Translations under genes and position numbers: made by a program | The notes under the pieces: generated by a model | Databases searched by the model: none | What the model was told of the DNA's origin: nothing | What the model saw: the letters and a program-made list of their open reading frames with translations, nothing else | From: a bacterium | GTDB lineage: Bacteria > Myxococcota_A > Bradymonadia > UBA7976 > UBA1532 | NCBI GenBank assembly: GCA_030426085.1 | Contig: JAUHYW010000003.1 | Location: 207,969 to 271,968 of the forward strand | Reading direction: 5' to 3' | DNA length: 64,000 nucleotides | Shown: positions 22,321 to 31,276 of the stretch, one piece after another | How positions within the stretch are numbered: position 1 is the stretch's first letter | How the letters are laid out: every line of letters begins with the position of its first letter

Positions 22321-22820
22321 GCGCCCACCCCCCCACCGGCAGCGTCGCCCTGGTCGTGCGCCGCACCATCCGCGCCGCGACGCCCCGCGTCTTCGCCGCC
22401 TGGACCCGCCCCGAACACCTGATGCGCTGGTGGGGCCCCGAGGGCGTCCGCTGCCCGGCGGCCGAGGTCGACCTGCGGGTCGGCGGCCGCTATCGCATCG
22501 CCAACCGCATGCCCGACGGCCAGACCGTCTGGATCAGCGGCGCCTTCGAACGCATCGAGCCGCCCCGGCTGCTGGTCTACTCGTGGGTGGTCGGCGACGC
22601 CCCCCAGGCCGAGCGGGTGACCGTGCGCTTCGAGCCGGTCGAGGGCGGCACCGAGGTGATCGTGGTGCACGAGCACATCCCCGACGCGCCCACCCGAGCC
22701 TCCCACCGCCATGGCTGGGTGGGTTGCCTGGATGGCTTGCAGGCCGTATTCGACGGCGCCGACCCGGGAGCGTCGGCGCCGGGTCGGGCGGGCGGCGACT
22801 CCAGCGACCGGGCGCCCTGA
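22317..22820 (+). CDS. SRPBCC/AHSA1 domain protein, partner of the ArsR regulator
   Basis: 167 residues. The AHSA1-like core is clear: RTIRAATPRVFAAWTRPEHL, then RWWGPEGVRCP, GGRYRI, and a late helix R-H-G-W-V-G-C-L-D-G-L. The last ~25 residues are Gly/Ala/Asp-rich and look like a readthrough tail without fold. It is translationally coupled to the ArsR gene (ATGA) and the pair is a very common operon layout. Ligand unknown. Confidence 0.88.
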   Translation: MSAHPPTGSVALVVRRTIRAATPRVFAAWTRPEHLMRWWGPEGVRCPAAEVDLRVGGRYRIANRMPDGQTVWISGAFERIEPPRLLVYSWVVGDAPQAERVTVRFEPVEGGTEVIVVHEHIPDAPTRASHRHGWVGCLDGLQAVFDGADPGASAPGRAGGDSSDRAP

Positions 22821-23375
22821 TCGGCGTGCGCAGAGCCGAACGACCCGGGTCCATCTCGACCCCGGTCCCCCGTCCCTCCACCCTCCACCCTCGCGTTGCC
22901 CACCATCCGACAACCCGAGCGCTCCGCCGCACCTGCCGCCGAGATCCGCATCACCTTCGCAAGCCCATCTCGAGCCCCGTCCCCCGTCCCCCCACCCTCG
23001 CGTTGCCCACCATCCGACAGCCCGAGCGCCCCGCCGCCCTGCCGCCCTGCCGCCGTGATCCGAATCACCCTCCTCGGTCCATCTCGAACCCCCTGTCCTC
23101 TCCCTCCGGGCGACCCCACCCCGACGCCCGGCCCGAGGCGCCGACTCACCCGCCGTCGTCCGGGCCCGCGGGGCGTCATGGCGGAGGCGGCGGCGTCCGC
23201 AAGCCCGTCTGAGCCCCCACCGAAGTCATCCCCGATGCCACCCCGAAGCCACCCGAGACGCACCCCACCGCCACCCACCCCGCGAAGCAGGGCTGGCGGA
23301 CGCCGTCGCCGAAGCCCGCCCCGCCTCCACCCCACCCACACGCCCGCCGCGCCAGTCACCCACACCCATCACCCA
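22821..23375. other. Long C-rich non-coding spacer
   Basis: 555 bp between two convergent genes (SRPBCC + and the spermidine-synthase-like gene -). The plus strand is strikingly pyrimidine-rich (CCC runs), with long open frames on both strands that are compositional artefacts. It contains a 114-bp tandem duplication (annotated separately). I see no RNA gene, transposase or convincing terminator hairpin. Confidence 0.6.
22851..23087. repeat. 114-bp imperfect tandem repeat (two copies plus start of a third)
   Basis: The anchor CCATCTCGA recurs at 22851, 22965 and 23079, giving an exact 114-bp period. Within each unit the block CCCTCGCGTTGCCCACCATC is conserved, followed by CCGACAACCCGAGCG or a close variant. 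Copies differ by small compensating insertions and several substitutions, so the duplication is not recent. The third copy diverges after about 10 bp. Confidence 0.8.
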
Positions 23376-25313
23376 TCACTTCAAGATCGGCCACAGCGGC
23401 GCAAAGTCATCCGTCCACACCATGCCACCCCCGGTCTCCCCCTCACCGCCCAGCACCATCCAGTCGCTGTAATACACCCCCAACGGCGACCCCGCCTTCG
23501 CCCGCACCCGGCGCCACCTCAGCCCGTACACCCCCGCCAACCCCCGCACCACCCGCGCCAGATCAGCGTGATGATTCGACACATTGACCGCCAGCACCCC
23601 GCCCGCCCCCAGGCGCCCGACATACACCCCGAACGCCTCCCGGGTCAGCAGATGGGCCGGGATGGCATCCCCGCTGAAGGCATCCAGCACCAACACATCG
23701 TAGGTCGCATCCGACCCCGCCAGCAGCCGCCGCCCGTCCCCCACGAACACCCGGACCTCGGCCGCCGAGTCGGCCAGGAACGTGAAGTCCGAGCGGGCCA
23801 CCGTCACCACGTCCGGGTTGATCTCGTAGAAGTCGAACACATCCCCCGGGCGCCCGTACGCCGCCAGCGTGCCCGCCCCCAGGCCGACCACCCCCACCCG
23901 GCGCCCGGACCCCGCCGCCGACAGCACCTGCCCCACCCCGCTGTGGGGCACGAAGTACGCCGTCGGCTGCCGCCGCCGCGCACCCATGCGCTGGAAGCCA
24001 TGGCTGATGCGACCGTCCATCAGGTTGACCAGCATGCCATCCCGATAACGCTTCACCTGCAACGTGCCGAAGAAGCTGCGATACAGCGTGACATCGCCCC
24101 GCAGCCGCTTCACCACCGGCCAGGCGCCGCCCGCCGCCAGCGCCAGCCCCACCGCCGCCAGCAGCAGGCGCGGCCCCTCGACCGCCATCTGCGGCGGCCG
24201 GTCACGCCACGCCGAGCCGACGCACAGCGCAAACGCGGCCACCATCGCGATGGGCAGCTCGACGTGCAGCGGGAAGACCAGCGGAGCGACGAGCCCCACC
24301 CCCAGGCCGCCCAGCGCGCCGCCCAGGGCCAGGTGCAGGTAGAAGGCGGTCAGCCGGCCCGGGTCGGGCGCCCGCCGGGCCAGCTCGCCGTGCAGCGCCA
24401 TGCAGCCGGCGAAGAGGCCGAAGCAGTAGCCGCCGACCTGCGCGCTCCACGGGGCCCGCCAGCCGGCGTTCTGCAAGGCGACCAGCGCGGCGAGCCCCAG
24501 CAGGCCCACCGGGAACCACAGCCGACGGCCGCCGGGGCGGGCACCGAACGCGATGACGAACGTCAGCAGGAAGAGCAGCAGCGGCACCACCCAGAAGAGC
24601 GGGGTCACGGTCAGATCGGCGGCGATGGCGTCGGTGACGCTCATCAGCAGGGCGACCCCGGTGGCCGAGAGGCCGACCCACAGCAGACGGGCCCGGCGGC
24701 TGGGGGCGGGGCCCACCGGAGCCACCGGCGGCGCGGCCCGGGAGCCGAGCACCCACAGCGCCATCGACCCGCAGAAGCCGGCGTAGAGCCACGACCAGCC
24801 GACGGTCTGGGCCCCGACGCCGACGGCGGGCTCGATCACCAGCGGGTAGAGGACGAGCCCGGCGATGCTGCCGGCGTTGCTCCAGGCGTAGAGCCGATAC
24901 GGGGTCGGGCTGCGGGCGGCGACCCGGGCCTGGAGCAGCGGGGCGGTGGCGGCGAGCAATGTGTACGGGGCGCCGACGCTGGCCAGGAGCACGCCGAGGA
25001 GCTGGAGCGCCGGGTGGCTGTCGATGGCCGCCGGCGGGTCGGGGGTGATGGGCAGCGTGATCAGCGAGAGCGCGAGCAGTCCCCCGTGCACCGCGGCGGC
25101 CCGGGGCCCCGGCAGGCGGGCGATCCGGTGGGCGTAGGCGTAGCCGGCGAGCAGCAGGGCCTGGAAGAAGAGCAGGCTGGTGGTCCACACCGCGGCCGTG
25201 CCGCCGAACGGGGGCAGCAGCGCCCGGGCGATCATCGGCTGCACCGCGAAGAGCAGGCCAGCGCCCCAGAGCGCCGTCAGGGCGGCGAGGGCGTAGGCCG
25301 CTCGGGGGCTCAT
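23376..25313 (-). CDS. Membrane-fused spermidine-synthase-like protein
   Basis: 645 residues. About the first 400 form 10 or more hydrophobic segments. The C-terminal third is a class I methyltransferase fold of the spermidine synthase type: VGVVGLGAGTLAA (nucleotide loop), FDFYEINPDVV, VFVGDGRRLL and YDVLVLDAFSGDAIP. These fused proteins are common in bacteria; a role in polyamine synthesis is unproven for most. The start ATG 25313 is 19 bp after the stop of the upstream gene, so it is probably the last gene of the minus-strand run. Substrate unknown. Confidence 0.85.
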   Translation of the reverse strand: MSPRAAYALAALTALWGAGLLFAVQPMIARALLPPFGGTAAVWTTSLLFFQALLLAGYAYAHRIARLPGPRAAAVHGGLLALSLITLPITPDPPAAIDSHPALQLLGVLLASVGAPYTLLAATAPLLQARVAARSPTPYRLYAWSNAGSIAGLVLYPLVIEPAVGVGAQTVGWSWLYAGFCGSMALWVLGSRAAPPVAPVGPAPSRRARLLWVGLSATGVALLMSVTDAIAADLTVTPLFWVVPLLLFLLTFVIAFGARPGGRRLWFPVGLLGLAALVALQNAGWRAPWSAQVGGYCFGLFAGCMALHGELARRAPDPGRLTAFYLHLALGGALGGLGVGLVAPLVFPLHVELPIAMVAAFALCVGSAWRDRPPQMAVEGPRLLLAAVGLALAAGGAWPVVKRLRGDVTLYRSFFGTLQVKRYRDGMLVNLMDGRISHGFQRMGARRRQPTAYFVPHSGVGQVLSAAGSGRRVGVVGLGAGTLAAYGRPGDVFDFYEINPDVVTVARSDFTFLADSAAEVRVFVGDGRRLLAGSDATYDVLVLDAFSGDAIPAHLLTREAFGVYVGRLGAGGVLAVNVSNHHADLARVVRGLAGVYGLRWRRVRAKAGSPLGVYYSDWMVLGGEGETGGGMVWTDDFAPLWPILK

Positions 25314-25332
25314 CGGGGGGCTCGACCGGCGC

Positions 25333-26079
25333 TCAGCGGCGGCGCGGCACGAGGGCCCGGCGGACGGCCTTCAAGGCCCGCTCGGCGAGCGGGATCGAGG
25401 TCTCGGGCAGCGGGTCCTGCTCGTCGGCCGCCTGCTCCCACAGCGCGGCGGTGACCAGCCCGGCCAACCCCGGCTCGGGCTCCCCGCCGTCGTCCTCGGC
25501 TTCGAACCCGGCGGTCAGCGCGGCCCGGCTCGCCCGGGGCACCGCGGCGCCGCCCCGGGCGTCCTCCAGGATCCACCACGTCTCGAACGCGAGGTCGATC
25601 GCGGTCGAGGCCACCACGTCGGGGTGGGCGGCGAGCTGCTCGAAGACGAAGGTCGCCACGTCGGACTGGTGGTTGTCGAAGCGGTCCCGGGCCTTGCGCC
25701 ACGCCCGGTCGTCGAGGCCGTCGAGCCGGGTCGAGGCCCGGTCGACCTGGCGGGCCGACAGCGGCGCGTCGGGGTCCAGCTCGCCGAGGTCGACCAGCGG
25801 GCCGTGGGCGGCGGTCAGCTCGGCGTCGACCGCGTCCCACAGGCCGAAGAGGTTCTGGAAGGTGCGCTTCGCCGCGGCCGGGTCGGGGAAGCGGGGCTCG
25901 ACCTCCCACAAGAGCGGGATGATCTCGCCGGCCGGGGTGCCCTCTTCGAGCGCGCAGGCGAACTCCTCGACCACGTCGTCGACGGTCAGCTCGCAGCCGC
26001 TCTGCGCCAGCAGCGGGGCCAGCGCGTCAGGGCCCTCGTAGATCCGGGGCAGGCGGTCGGTCCGGCGGGGTGTCTTCAT
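25333..26079 (-). CDS. Hypothetical cytosolic protein
   Basis: 248 residues, acidic and helix-rich, with no signal peptide, membrane segment or motif that I recognise. Notable stretches are CELTVDDVVEEFACALEEGTP and FVFEQLAAHPDVVAST. The start is ATG 26079; the ribosome binding site is poor, and a strong hairpin covers the 5' leader immediately upstream. It sits between menG and the membrane protein gene in the same orientation, so it may be transcribed with the menaquinone operon. Confidence 0.6.
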   Translation of the reverse strand: MKTPRRTDRLPRIYEGPDALAPLLAQSGCELTVDDVVEEFACALEEGTPAGEIIPLLWEVEPRFPDPAAAKRTFQNLFGLWDAVDAELTAAHGPLVDLGELDPDAPLSARQVDRASTRLDGLDDRAWRKARDRFDNHQSDVATFVFEQLAAHPDVVASTAIDLAFETWWILEDARGGAAVPRASRAALTAGFEAEDDGGEPEPGLAGLVTAALWEQAADEQDPLPETSIPLAERALKAVRRALVPRRR

Positions 26080-26108
26080 GGCCGCGGGGTGTAGCAGACC
26101 CCGCGGCC
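26080..26108. promoter_or_regulatory. 11-bp perfect hairpin in the leader of the hypothetical gene
   Basis: GGCCGCGGGGT, a 7-nt loop, then ACCCCGCGGCC (arms 26080-26090 and 26098-26108). It falls 21 nt after the menG stop and touches the next start codon. There is no T-run after it on the minus strand, so it is not a standard terminator. It could reduce translation of the next gene or protect the upstream message end. Confidence 0.5.
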
Positions 26109-26129
26109 GAGGGGAAGTCACAGCGGCGG

Positions 26130-26843
26130 TCAGGCGTGGCCGATGTAGAGGTGGGCGGTGCCGAAGGTGAGCCGGTGGGCGACGACGTCGCAGAGCCCGG
26201 CCTCGCGCATCAGGTCGCAGAAGACGTCGGCCGGGGGGAAGTCGGCGATCGAGGCTTGCAGGTAGCGGTACTCGCGGTCGCCGGAGAGCAGCGCGCCGAG
26301 CCGGGGCACGACGTGGTGCACATGCAGCCGGGCGAGCGCCGCCATCGGGCCGCCCCGGGGTTCGCTCAGCTCGAGCACGACCACCGGGCCGCCGGGGCGG
26401 GTGACCCGGGCCATCTCCCGCAGGCCGGCGAGGCGGTCGGGCACGTTGCGGATGCCGAAGGCGATGCACGATCCGGCGAAGCGATCGGCGTCGAACGGCA
26501 TGTCGCGGGCGTCGCCCTCGACCAGCGCCACCCGGTCGCCGAGCCGGCGGCGCTCGATCTTCTCCCGGCCGACGCCGAGCATGCCCCCGCTGGGGTCGAG
26601 CCCGATGACGGTGACCGCCGGGGACCGCTGCGCCAGGGCCAGCGCGACGTCGGCGGTGCCGGTGGCCACGTCGAGCAGCGGGCCCTCGGTCGGCATCGCG
26701 TCGAGCAGCCGGCGGCGCCAGCGGCGGTCGACCCCGAAGCTCATCAGCCGGTTGAGCAGGTCGTAGCGGGGGGCGATGCGGTCGAACATGCCGCCCGATC
26801 CGTCGGCCCCGCCGACCAGGGTGGTGTTGTGGGCGCCGCTCAT
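26130..26843 (-). CDS. menG: Demethylmenaquinone methyltransferase
   Basis: 237-residue SAM-dependent methyltransferase of the UbiE/MenG family, performing the final ring C-methylation of demethylmenaquinone. Motifs: MFDRIAPRYDLLNRLMSFG, SAM loop LLDVATGTADVALA, FGIRNVPDR and ARVTRPGG. Length is typical. ATG 26843 is 1 bp after the DAHP synthase stop, so translation is coupled. The genes around it make menaquinone, not ubiquinone, hence menG rather than ubiE. Confidence 0.92.
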   Translation of the reverse strand: MSGAHNTTLVGGADGSGGMFDRIAPRYDLLNRLMSFGVDRRWRRRLLDAMPTEGPLLDVATGTADVALALAQRSPAVTVIGLDPSGGMLGVGREKIERRRLGDRVALVEGDARDMPFDADRFAGSCIAFGIRNVPDRLAGLREMARVTRPGGPVVVLELSEPRGGPMAALARLHVHHVVPRLGALLSGDREYRYLQASIADFPPADVFCDLMREAGLCDVVAHRLTFGTAHLYIGHA

Positions 26844-26844
26844 G

Positions 26845-27843
26845 TCAGGCCGCCTCCTCGTGGGCGTCGACCAGCCCCAGCCCGGCGCCGATGCGGCGCA
26901 GGGTGGCCCGGTCGATGGCCTGGGCCGCGTCGGAGCGGGCCCGGGCCGGGTCGGGGTGCATCTCGACCATCACCCCGGCTGCCCCGGCGGCCCGGGCGGC
27001 GAGGGCCAGCGGCTCGATGAGATCGCGGCGGCCGGTGGCGTGGCTCGGGTCGGCGATGACCGGCTGGCGGTGGACGTGGGCCAGCAGCGCGACGGCGGCG
27101 AGGTCGAGCAGGTTGCGGGTGGCCGGGTCGAAGCCGCGCACCCCCCGCTCGCAGAAGATCACCGCCGCGGCGCCGTGGGCCAGCAGGTGCTCGCCGGCCA
27201 GCAGCCACTCCTCGACGGTGGCGGCCATGCCCCGCTTGAGCAGGCACGGCACCCGGGCGGCGCCGGCGGCCCGCAGCAGCGCGAAGTTCTGCATGTTGCG
27301 CGACCCGATCTGGAGCACGTCGGCGTGGGCCGCGACCCGCTCGACGTCCCGCTCGGAGAGCACCTCGGTGATCACCGCCAGGCCGTGGCGGTCGGCGGCG
27401 GTCCGCATCCAGCCCAGCGCCTCGACGCCGTGGCCGTCGAAGCTGTAGGGCGAGGTGCGCGGCTTGAACGCGCCGCCCCGCAGCGCGGTGGCCCCGGCGG
27501 CGGCGGCGGCCTCGGCGGCGGCCATGACGGTGTCGGGGGCGTCGACGCTGCACGGGCCGGCGATCAGGACCGGCGCCGGCCCGCCGAAGGCCGCCCGGCG
27601 CACCGTCACGACCCGGCCGGCCTGGGCGTCGACCCGGGGGTGGGGGCTGGCGCCGACGAGCACCTCGGCCACCCCGGGCAGCCGCCGCAGCCGGCCGGGG
27701 TCGATCGGAGGCGATGGGGGGTCGATACGCAGCGCGCACACCCGGCCCGCGGCGTCGGCGAGCGGGGTGAACCACAGCCCCAGCGCCTTCAGCCGGCCCT
27801 GCACGGCGGCGGTCTCGGCGTCCGGTTCGAGTCGGATCAACAT
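26845..27843 (-). CDS. aroF: 3-deoxy-7-phosphoheptulonate synthase (DAHP synthase)
   Basis: 332-residue class I-beta type DAHP synthase, first enzyme of the shikimate pathway, condensing phosphoenolpyruvate and erythrose 4-phosphate. Motifs: LIAGPCSVDAP, GGAFKPRTSPYSFDG, IGSRNMQNF, LLKRGMA and IADPSHATGRR. An N-terminal region of about 85 residues before the barrel resembles the regulatory extension of the Thermotoga/Bacillus-type enzymes. ATG 27843 has GAGGAGG 7 nt upstream. Placement inside a menaquinone operon would raise chorismate supply for the isochorismate synthase at the operon head. The symbol choice among aro paralogues is provisional. Confidence 0.9.
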   Translation of the reverse strand: MLIRLEPDAETAAVQGRLKALGLWFTPLADAAGRVCALRIDPPSPPIDPGRLRRLPGVAEVLVGASPHPRVDAQAGRVVTVRRAAFGGPAPVLIAGPCSVDAPDTVMAAAEAAAAAGATALRGGAFKPRTSPYSFDGHGVEALGWMRTAADRHGLAVITEVLSERDVERVAAHADVLQIGSRNMQNFALLRAAGAARVPCLLKRGMAATVEEWLLAGEHLLAHGAAAVIFCERGVRGFDPATRNLLDLAAVALLAHVHRQPVIADPSHATGRRDLIEPLALAARAAGAAGVMVEMHPDPARARSDAAQAIDRATLRRIGAGLGLVDAHEEAA

Positions 27844-27873
27844 GGCGGGCCTCCTCGGGCGCGGGGGAAGAGA

Positions 27874-28950
27874 TTACTTGCGGCGGTCGAGGGCCGCGTC
27901 GATCAGCGTGTGCATCGCCCGCCGGCCGGGCCCGGGGGGCAGCGGATCGAGCGCCCGGTGGGCCCGCTCGGCGTGGCGCTCGGCCTCCCGACGGGTGGCG
28001 TCGATGGCCCCGGTGGCCCGGATGGCCTCGACCAGCGCGGCGGCCTCGTCCGGGGTCGGCTCGCGCTCGGCGGCGGCGACGGCCCGCAGGCGCAGAGCCA
28101 CCTCGGGGTCCCGCTCGGCGGCCACGAGCAGGGGCCAGGTCAGCTTGCCCTCGCGCACGTCGGCGCAGCGGTCCTTGCCGGTCTCGGCCGGGTCGCCGGT
28201 GAGGTCGAGCAGGTCGTCGACGAGCTGGAAGGTCATGCCCAGCGCCAGCCCGCTGCGGCCGAGGGTCGCCACCCGGGCCTCGTCGAGCCCCGCCAGCCGG
28301 CCCCCGGCGGCCAGGGACCACTCGAACAGCGCGGCGGTCTTGCCCTCGACGACCTCGAGGTACACCGCCGGGTCGGGGTCGAAGCGCCGCCGCCGCTCGA
28401 GTTGAAGCGCCTCGGCGTGCACCATGCGGGCGATGGTCGAGACCATGGACGTCGTCAGCGCCCGGGGCAGGCCTTCGAGCCGGCGCAGGACCTCGAGCAG
28501 CAGGTGGTCGCCGCCGAGCACGCTGGCCGCGTTGCCGTAGAGCACCCGGCTGGCCGGCGCCCCCCGGCGCTCGGTGCCCAGGTCGATGACGTCGTCGTGC
28601 AGCAGGGTCGCGGCGTGGGCCAGCTCGGCGGCCAGCGCCGCGTCGCGCACCGGGCCGTCGAAGCCCCGGCCCCCGATGCGGGCGGCGAGCACCACCCCCA
28701 GCGGGCGGATGCGCTTGCCCGGCTGGCCCAGAAGGTGGCGGGCGGCGCGCCAGGCGAGGTCGGCCTCGTCGCGCCCGGTCGTCGCCAGCGCCCGCCCCAG
28801 GTCGTTCAGGCCCGCGGAGAGCCAGTCCCGCACGGCGAGCAGGCGCTCGGCGGTCGCGGCGGCGCCGTTGCGCCGGGCGGCGGTCGCCAGCGGGGTCAGC
28901 GGCGTGGGCGCCGGCGCCACGCGGGCGGCCAGGGTCTGGGCGTCGGTCAT
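27874..28950 (-). CDS. Long-chain polyprenyl diphosphate synthase
   Basis: 358-residue trans-prenyltransferase that builds the isoprenoid side chain. Motifs: GQPGKRIRP, first Asp-rich motif LLHDDVIDLG, EGKTAALFEW and second Asp-rich motif LVDDLLDLTGD. It is about 30 residues longer than usual owing to an Ala/Pro-rich N-terminus. ATG 28950 overlaps the menE stop (ATGA). Within the menaquinone operon it most likely supplies the octaprenyl or similar diphosphate used by MenA; chain length cannot be read safely. Confidence 0.92.
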   Translation of the reverse strand: MTDAQTLAARVAPAPTPLTPLATAARRNGAAATAERLLAVRDWLSAGLNDLGRALATTGRDEADLAWRAARHLLGQPGKRIRPLGVVLAARIGGRGFDGPVRDAALAAELAHAATLLHDDVIDLGTERRGAPASRVLYGNAASVLGGDHLLLEVLRRLEGLPRALTTSMVSTIARMVHAEALQLERRRRFDPDPAVYLEVVEGKTAALFEWSLAAGGRLAGLDEARVATLGRSGLALGMTFQLVDDLLDLTGDPAETGKDRCADVREGKLTWPLLVAAERDPEVALRLRAVAAAEREPTPDEAAALVEAIRATGAIDATRREAERHAERAHRALDPLPPGPGRRAMHTLIDAALDRRK

Positions 28951-30311
28951 GATGCACCGTCCTGAAGGTCGAAGGTCGGCTCGGTGGGCGCGGTCGGATC
29001 GGCGAACAGCGGGGCCAGCGCCGCGCGGCGCAGCTTGCCCAGGTCGCCTCGGGGCAGCCCGTCGACGACGGCGAAGCGGGCCGGGGCCGCGTGGGGCCCG
29101 ACCTCGGCTCTGCACAGCGCGCGCAGGGCGTCCTCGGGCGGCGAGTGCGCCCGGTCGGCGAGCACCAGCGCGGCGGCCGGGCGCTGGCCCCAGCGGGCGT
29201 CGGCGACCGCCACCACCCCCGCGTCGCGCACCGCCGGGTGGCGGCGCAGGGCGTCCTCGATGGCCCCCGGCGACAGGTTGAGCCCGCCGCTGATGATGAC
29301 GTCGTCCCGCCGCCCCTCGACGAAGACCCGCCCGCCCTCGACCCGGCCCCGATCGGCGGTGATGCGGGCCCCGGCGACGACCGGGCCGCTCACGGTGAGC
29401 GCGCCGTGGGGGTCGACGCTCACCCGGGCGAAAGGCAGCGGCGGCGCCCCGGGCGCGAGGTCCCCCGGGGCCCGGGTGGCGATCTGGCTGGCGGCCTCGG
29501 TCATGCCCCAGGTCGTGGCCACCGGCGCGCCCAGCGCCCGGCAGCGCTCGATCAGCGGCGCCGGCGCGTGGGCCCCGCCGAGCAGGATCGCCCGCAGGCC
29601 CGGGGGGAAGGGCCGCGCGGCGCGGGCGTCGAGCACCGCCTCGAGCATCGCCGGGGTCAGCGAGACCAGCGACGCCTCGCCCGCGTCCAGCCGGGCGGCG
29701 ATCGCCGACGGTTCGAAGCGGGCGAGCAGGGCGGTCGTGGCCCCGAAGGCGCACCGGATCCCGATCGAGGCCCCGCCGATGTGATGCGGCGGCAGGCAGG
29801 CCAGCCAGCGGTCGTCGGGCGCGTGGCCCAGCCGCAGCATCGAGCCCATCGCCGAGAAGACGAGCTGCCCGGTCGCCAGCCGCACGATCGTCGGCGCCCC
29901 GGTGGTGCCCGAGGTCGCGATCACCAGCCGGATCTCGTCCAGCGGCCACGGGCGCTCGGGCAGCGGCAGCCCCCGGGGGCGGGCGGCGTCGCCGTCGAGC
30001 ACCCGGTCGGGGGCGATGGCGGCCAGGGCCCGCGCCCGGGCCGGCGGCGGCAGGCGGTGGTCGACCGGGGCGACGGCGGCGCCGATCCAGCCGATGGCCC
30101 AGAAGTCGACCCACCAGTCGATCCCCGGCGGGGCGACGAGGGCCACGGTCTGCCCCGGCCCGACGCCCGCGGCCCGCAGCCCGCCGGCTCGCCGGGCGAC
30201 CCGGGGGATCAGCGCGCCGTAGGTCACCGCGTCGTCGCCGGCGATCAGCGCCGGGTGGTCCGGTCGGGCGAGCAGCGCCGAGATCAGCGGGTGGGGCACG
30301 TCGAAGTTCAT
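28947..30311 (-). CDS. menE: o-Succinylbenzoate-CoA ligase
   Basis: 454-residue adenylate-forming enzyme that activates o-succinylbenzoate with CoA. Motifs: ATSGTTGAPTIV (phosphate loop), TTWGMTEAAS, and the C-terminal GRRDDVIISGGLNLSP with catalytic Lys in PRGDLGKLRR. Length fits short MenE proteins. ATG 30311 overlaps the menC stop by 4 nt. Assignment to MenE rather than another acyl-CoA ligase rests mainly on its position between menC and the prenyl synthase gene. Confidence 0.9.
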   Translation of the reverse strand: MNFDVPHPLISALLARPDHPALIAGDDAVTYGALIPRVARRAGGLRAAGVGPGQTVALVAPPGIDWWVDFWAIGWIGAAVAPVDHRLPPPARARALAAIAPDRVLDGDAARPRGLPLPERPWPLDEIRLVIATSGTTGAPTIVRLATGQLVFSAMGSMLRLGHAPDDRWLACLPPHHIGGASIGIRCAFGATTALLARFEPSAIAARLDAGEASLVSLTPAMLEAVLDARAARPFPPGLRAILLGGAHAPAPLIERCRALGAPVATTWGMTEAASQIATRAPGDLAPGAPPLPFARVSVDPHGALTVSGPVVAGARITADRGRVEGGRVFVEGRRDDVIISGGLNLSPGAIEDALRRHPAVRDAGVVAVADARWGQRPAAALVLADRAHSPPEDALRALCRAEVGPHAAPARFAVVDGLPRGDLGKLRRAALAPLFADPTAPTEPTFDLQDGAS

Positions 30312-31276
30312 CGGGCCGCCTCCCGGGGGGCCCAGCCCATGCCCGGCCCCCCCGGCAGCGAGAGGCGCCCCCGGACCTCGACCGCGGCCCCGCCCAGGCC
30401 GTGCACCCCCCGCCCGCCAGGCCCTTCGAGGCCCGCGGCGAGGTGCAGCGCGCCCAGCCGGCCCAGCGGCGACTCCAGGGCGTGGGTGATGCACACCGTC
30501 AGCCCCCGCCGCCGCGCCGCCCGGGCCAGATCGCGGGCCCGGCGCAGGCCGCCGACGAACATCGGCTTGATCACCGCCACCTCGGCCAGCGCCAGCGCGG
30601 GCTCGCCCAGCCGGGCGACCGACTCGTCGACCGCCAGCGGCGCCGGGCTGATGCGCCGCAGGGCGACCAGCCCGTCGACGTCCGCGGCGGGCAGCGGCTG
30701 CTCGATCCACGCCGGCCGGTGGCGGGCCAGGGCCCGGGTCGCGTCGGCGGCCGCCGCCCGATCCCAGCCGCCGTTGGCGTCCAGCCGCAAGTCGATGTCG
30801 GGCGCCGCGTCCCGGATCGCGCCGACCCGGGCGTCGTCATCGGCCAGCGGGTCGGCGGCCACCTTCACCTTGAGCGCACACGCCCCGTCGGCCACCGCCG
30901 CCCGGGCCTCGTCGGCGTCGGCCACGAGCCGGTGGCTGGCGACCGATGTCGCCGGGTCGAGCCCCAGCAGCGCGGTGATCGAGCAGCCGGCGCGGCGCGC
31001 GGCGAGGTCGAGCCGGGCCTGCTCCAGCCCGTGGGCCACCGGGGCGGGCAGCGCCGAGGGGTCGGCGGCGGGGTCGAGCGTATCGAGCGCCGCCCGCGCC
31101 TGCGCCTCGTCGACCCCGAAGCCGGGCCACGGGGCCACGTCGCCCCAGCCGCAGAGGCCGTCGGCCTCCAAGCCGATGTGCCAGCCACGGCGCGCCGCCA
31201 CCCGCCCCCGCGCGGTGCGCAGGCCGAGGTCGAAGGCGTAGGGGCGCACGATCGCCCGCTCGACGGTCAAGGCCAC
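30308..31276 (-). CDS. menC: o-Succinylbenzoate synthase
   Basis: 322-residue enolase-superfamily enzyme that dehydrates SHCHC to o-succinylbenzoate. Motifs in order: CALKVKVA (KxK acid/base lysine), LRLDANGGW and WIEQPLP and LAVDES (metal ligands D-E-D), then VIKPMFVGG (second lysine). The start is not an ATG: GTG 31276 has a GGGGG stretch upstream, while TTG 31270 would overlap the menA stop as TTGA, echoing the ATGA links elsewhere in this operon. Either gives a full-length protein. Confidence 0.9.
   Translation of the reverse strand: MALTVERAIVRPYAFDLGLRTARGRVAARRGWHIGLEADGLCGWGDVAPWPGFGVDEAQARAALDTLDPAADPSALPAPVAHGLEQARLDLAARRAGCSITALLGLDPATSVASHRLVADADEARAAVADGACALKVKVAADPLADDDARVGAIRDAAPDIDLRLDANGGWDRAAAADATRALARHRPAWIEQPLPAADVDGLVALRRISPAPLAVDESVARLGEPALALAEVAVIKPMFVGGLRRARDLARAARRRGLTVCITHALESPLGRLGALHLAAGLEGPGGRGVHGLGGAAVEVRGRLSLPGGPGMGWAPREAAR

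Noticed and set aside
22851..23087. Possible CRISPR array
   Set aside because: Only two to three long degenerate copies with a 114-bp period, no short conserved repeats separated by unique spacers, and no cas genes.
27815..27843. tRNA-like T-arm sequence GGTTCGAGTC
   Set aside because: It lies inside the DAHP synthase coding region with no acceptor stem or anticodon arm around it.
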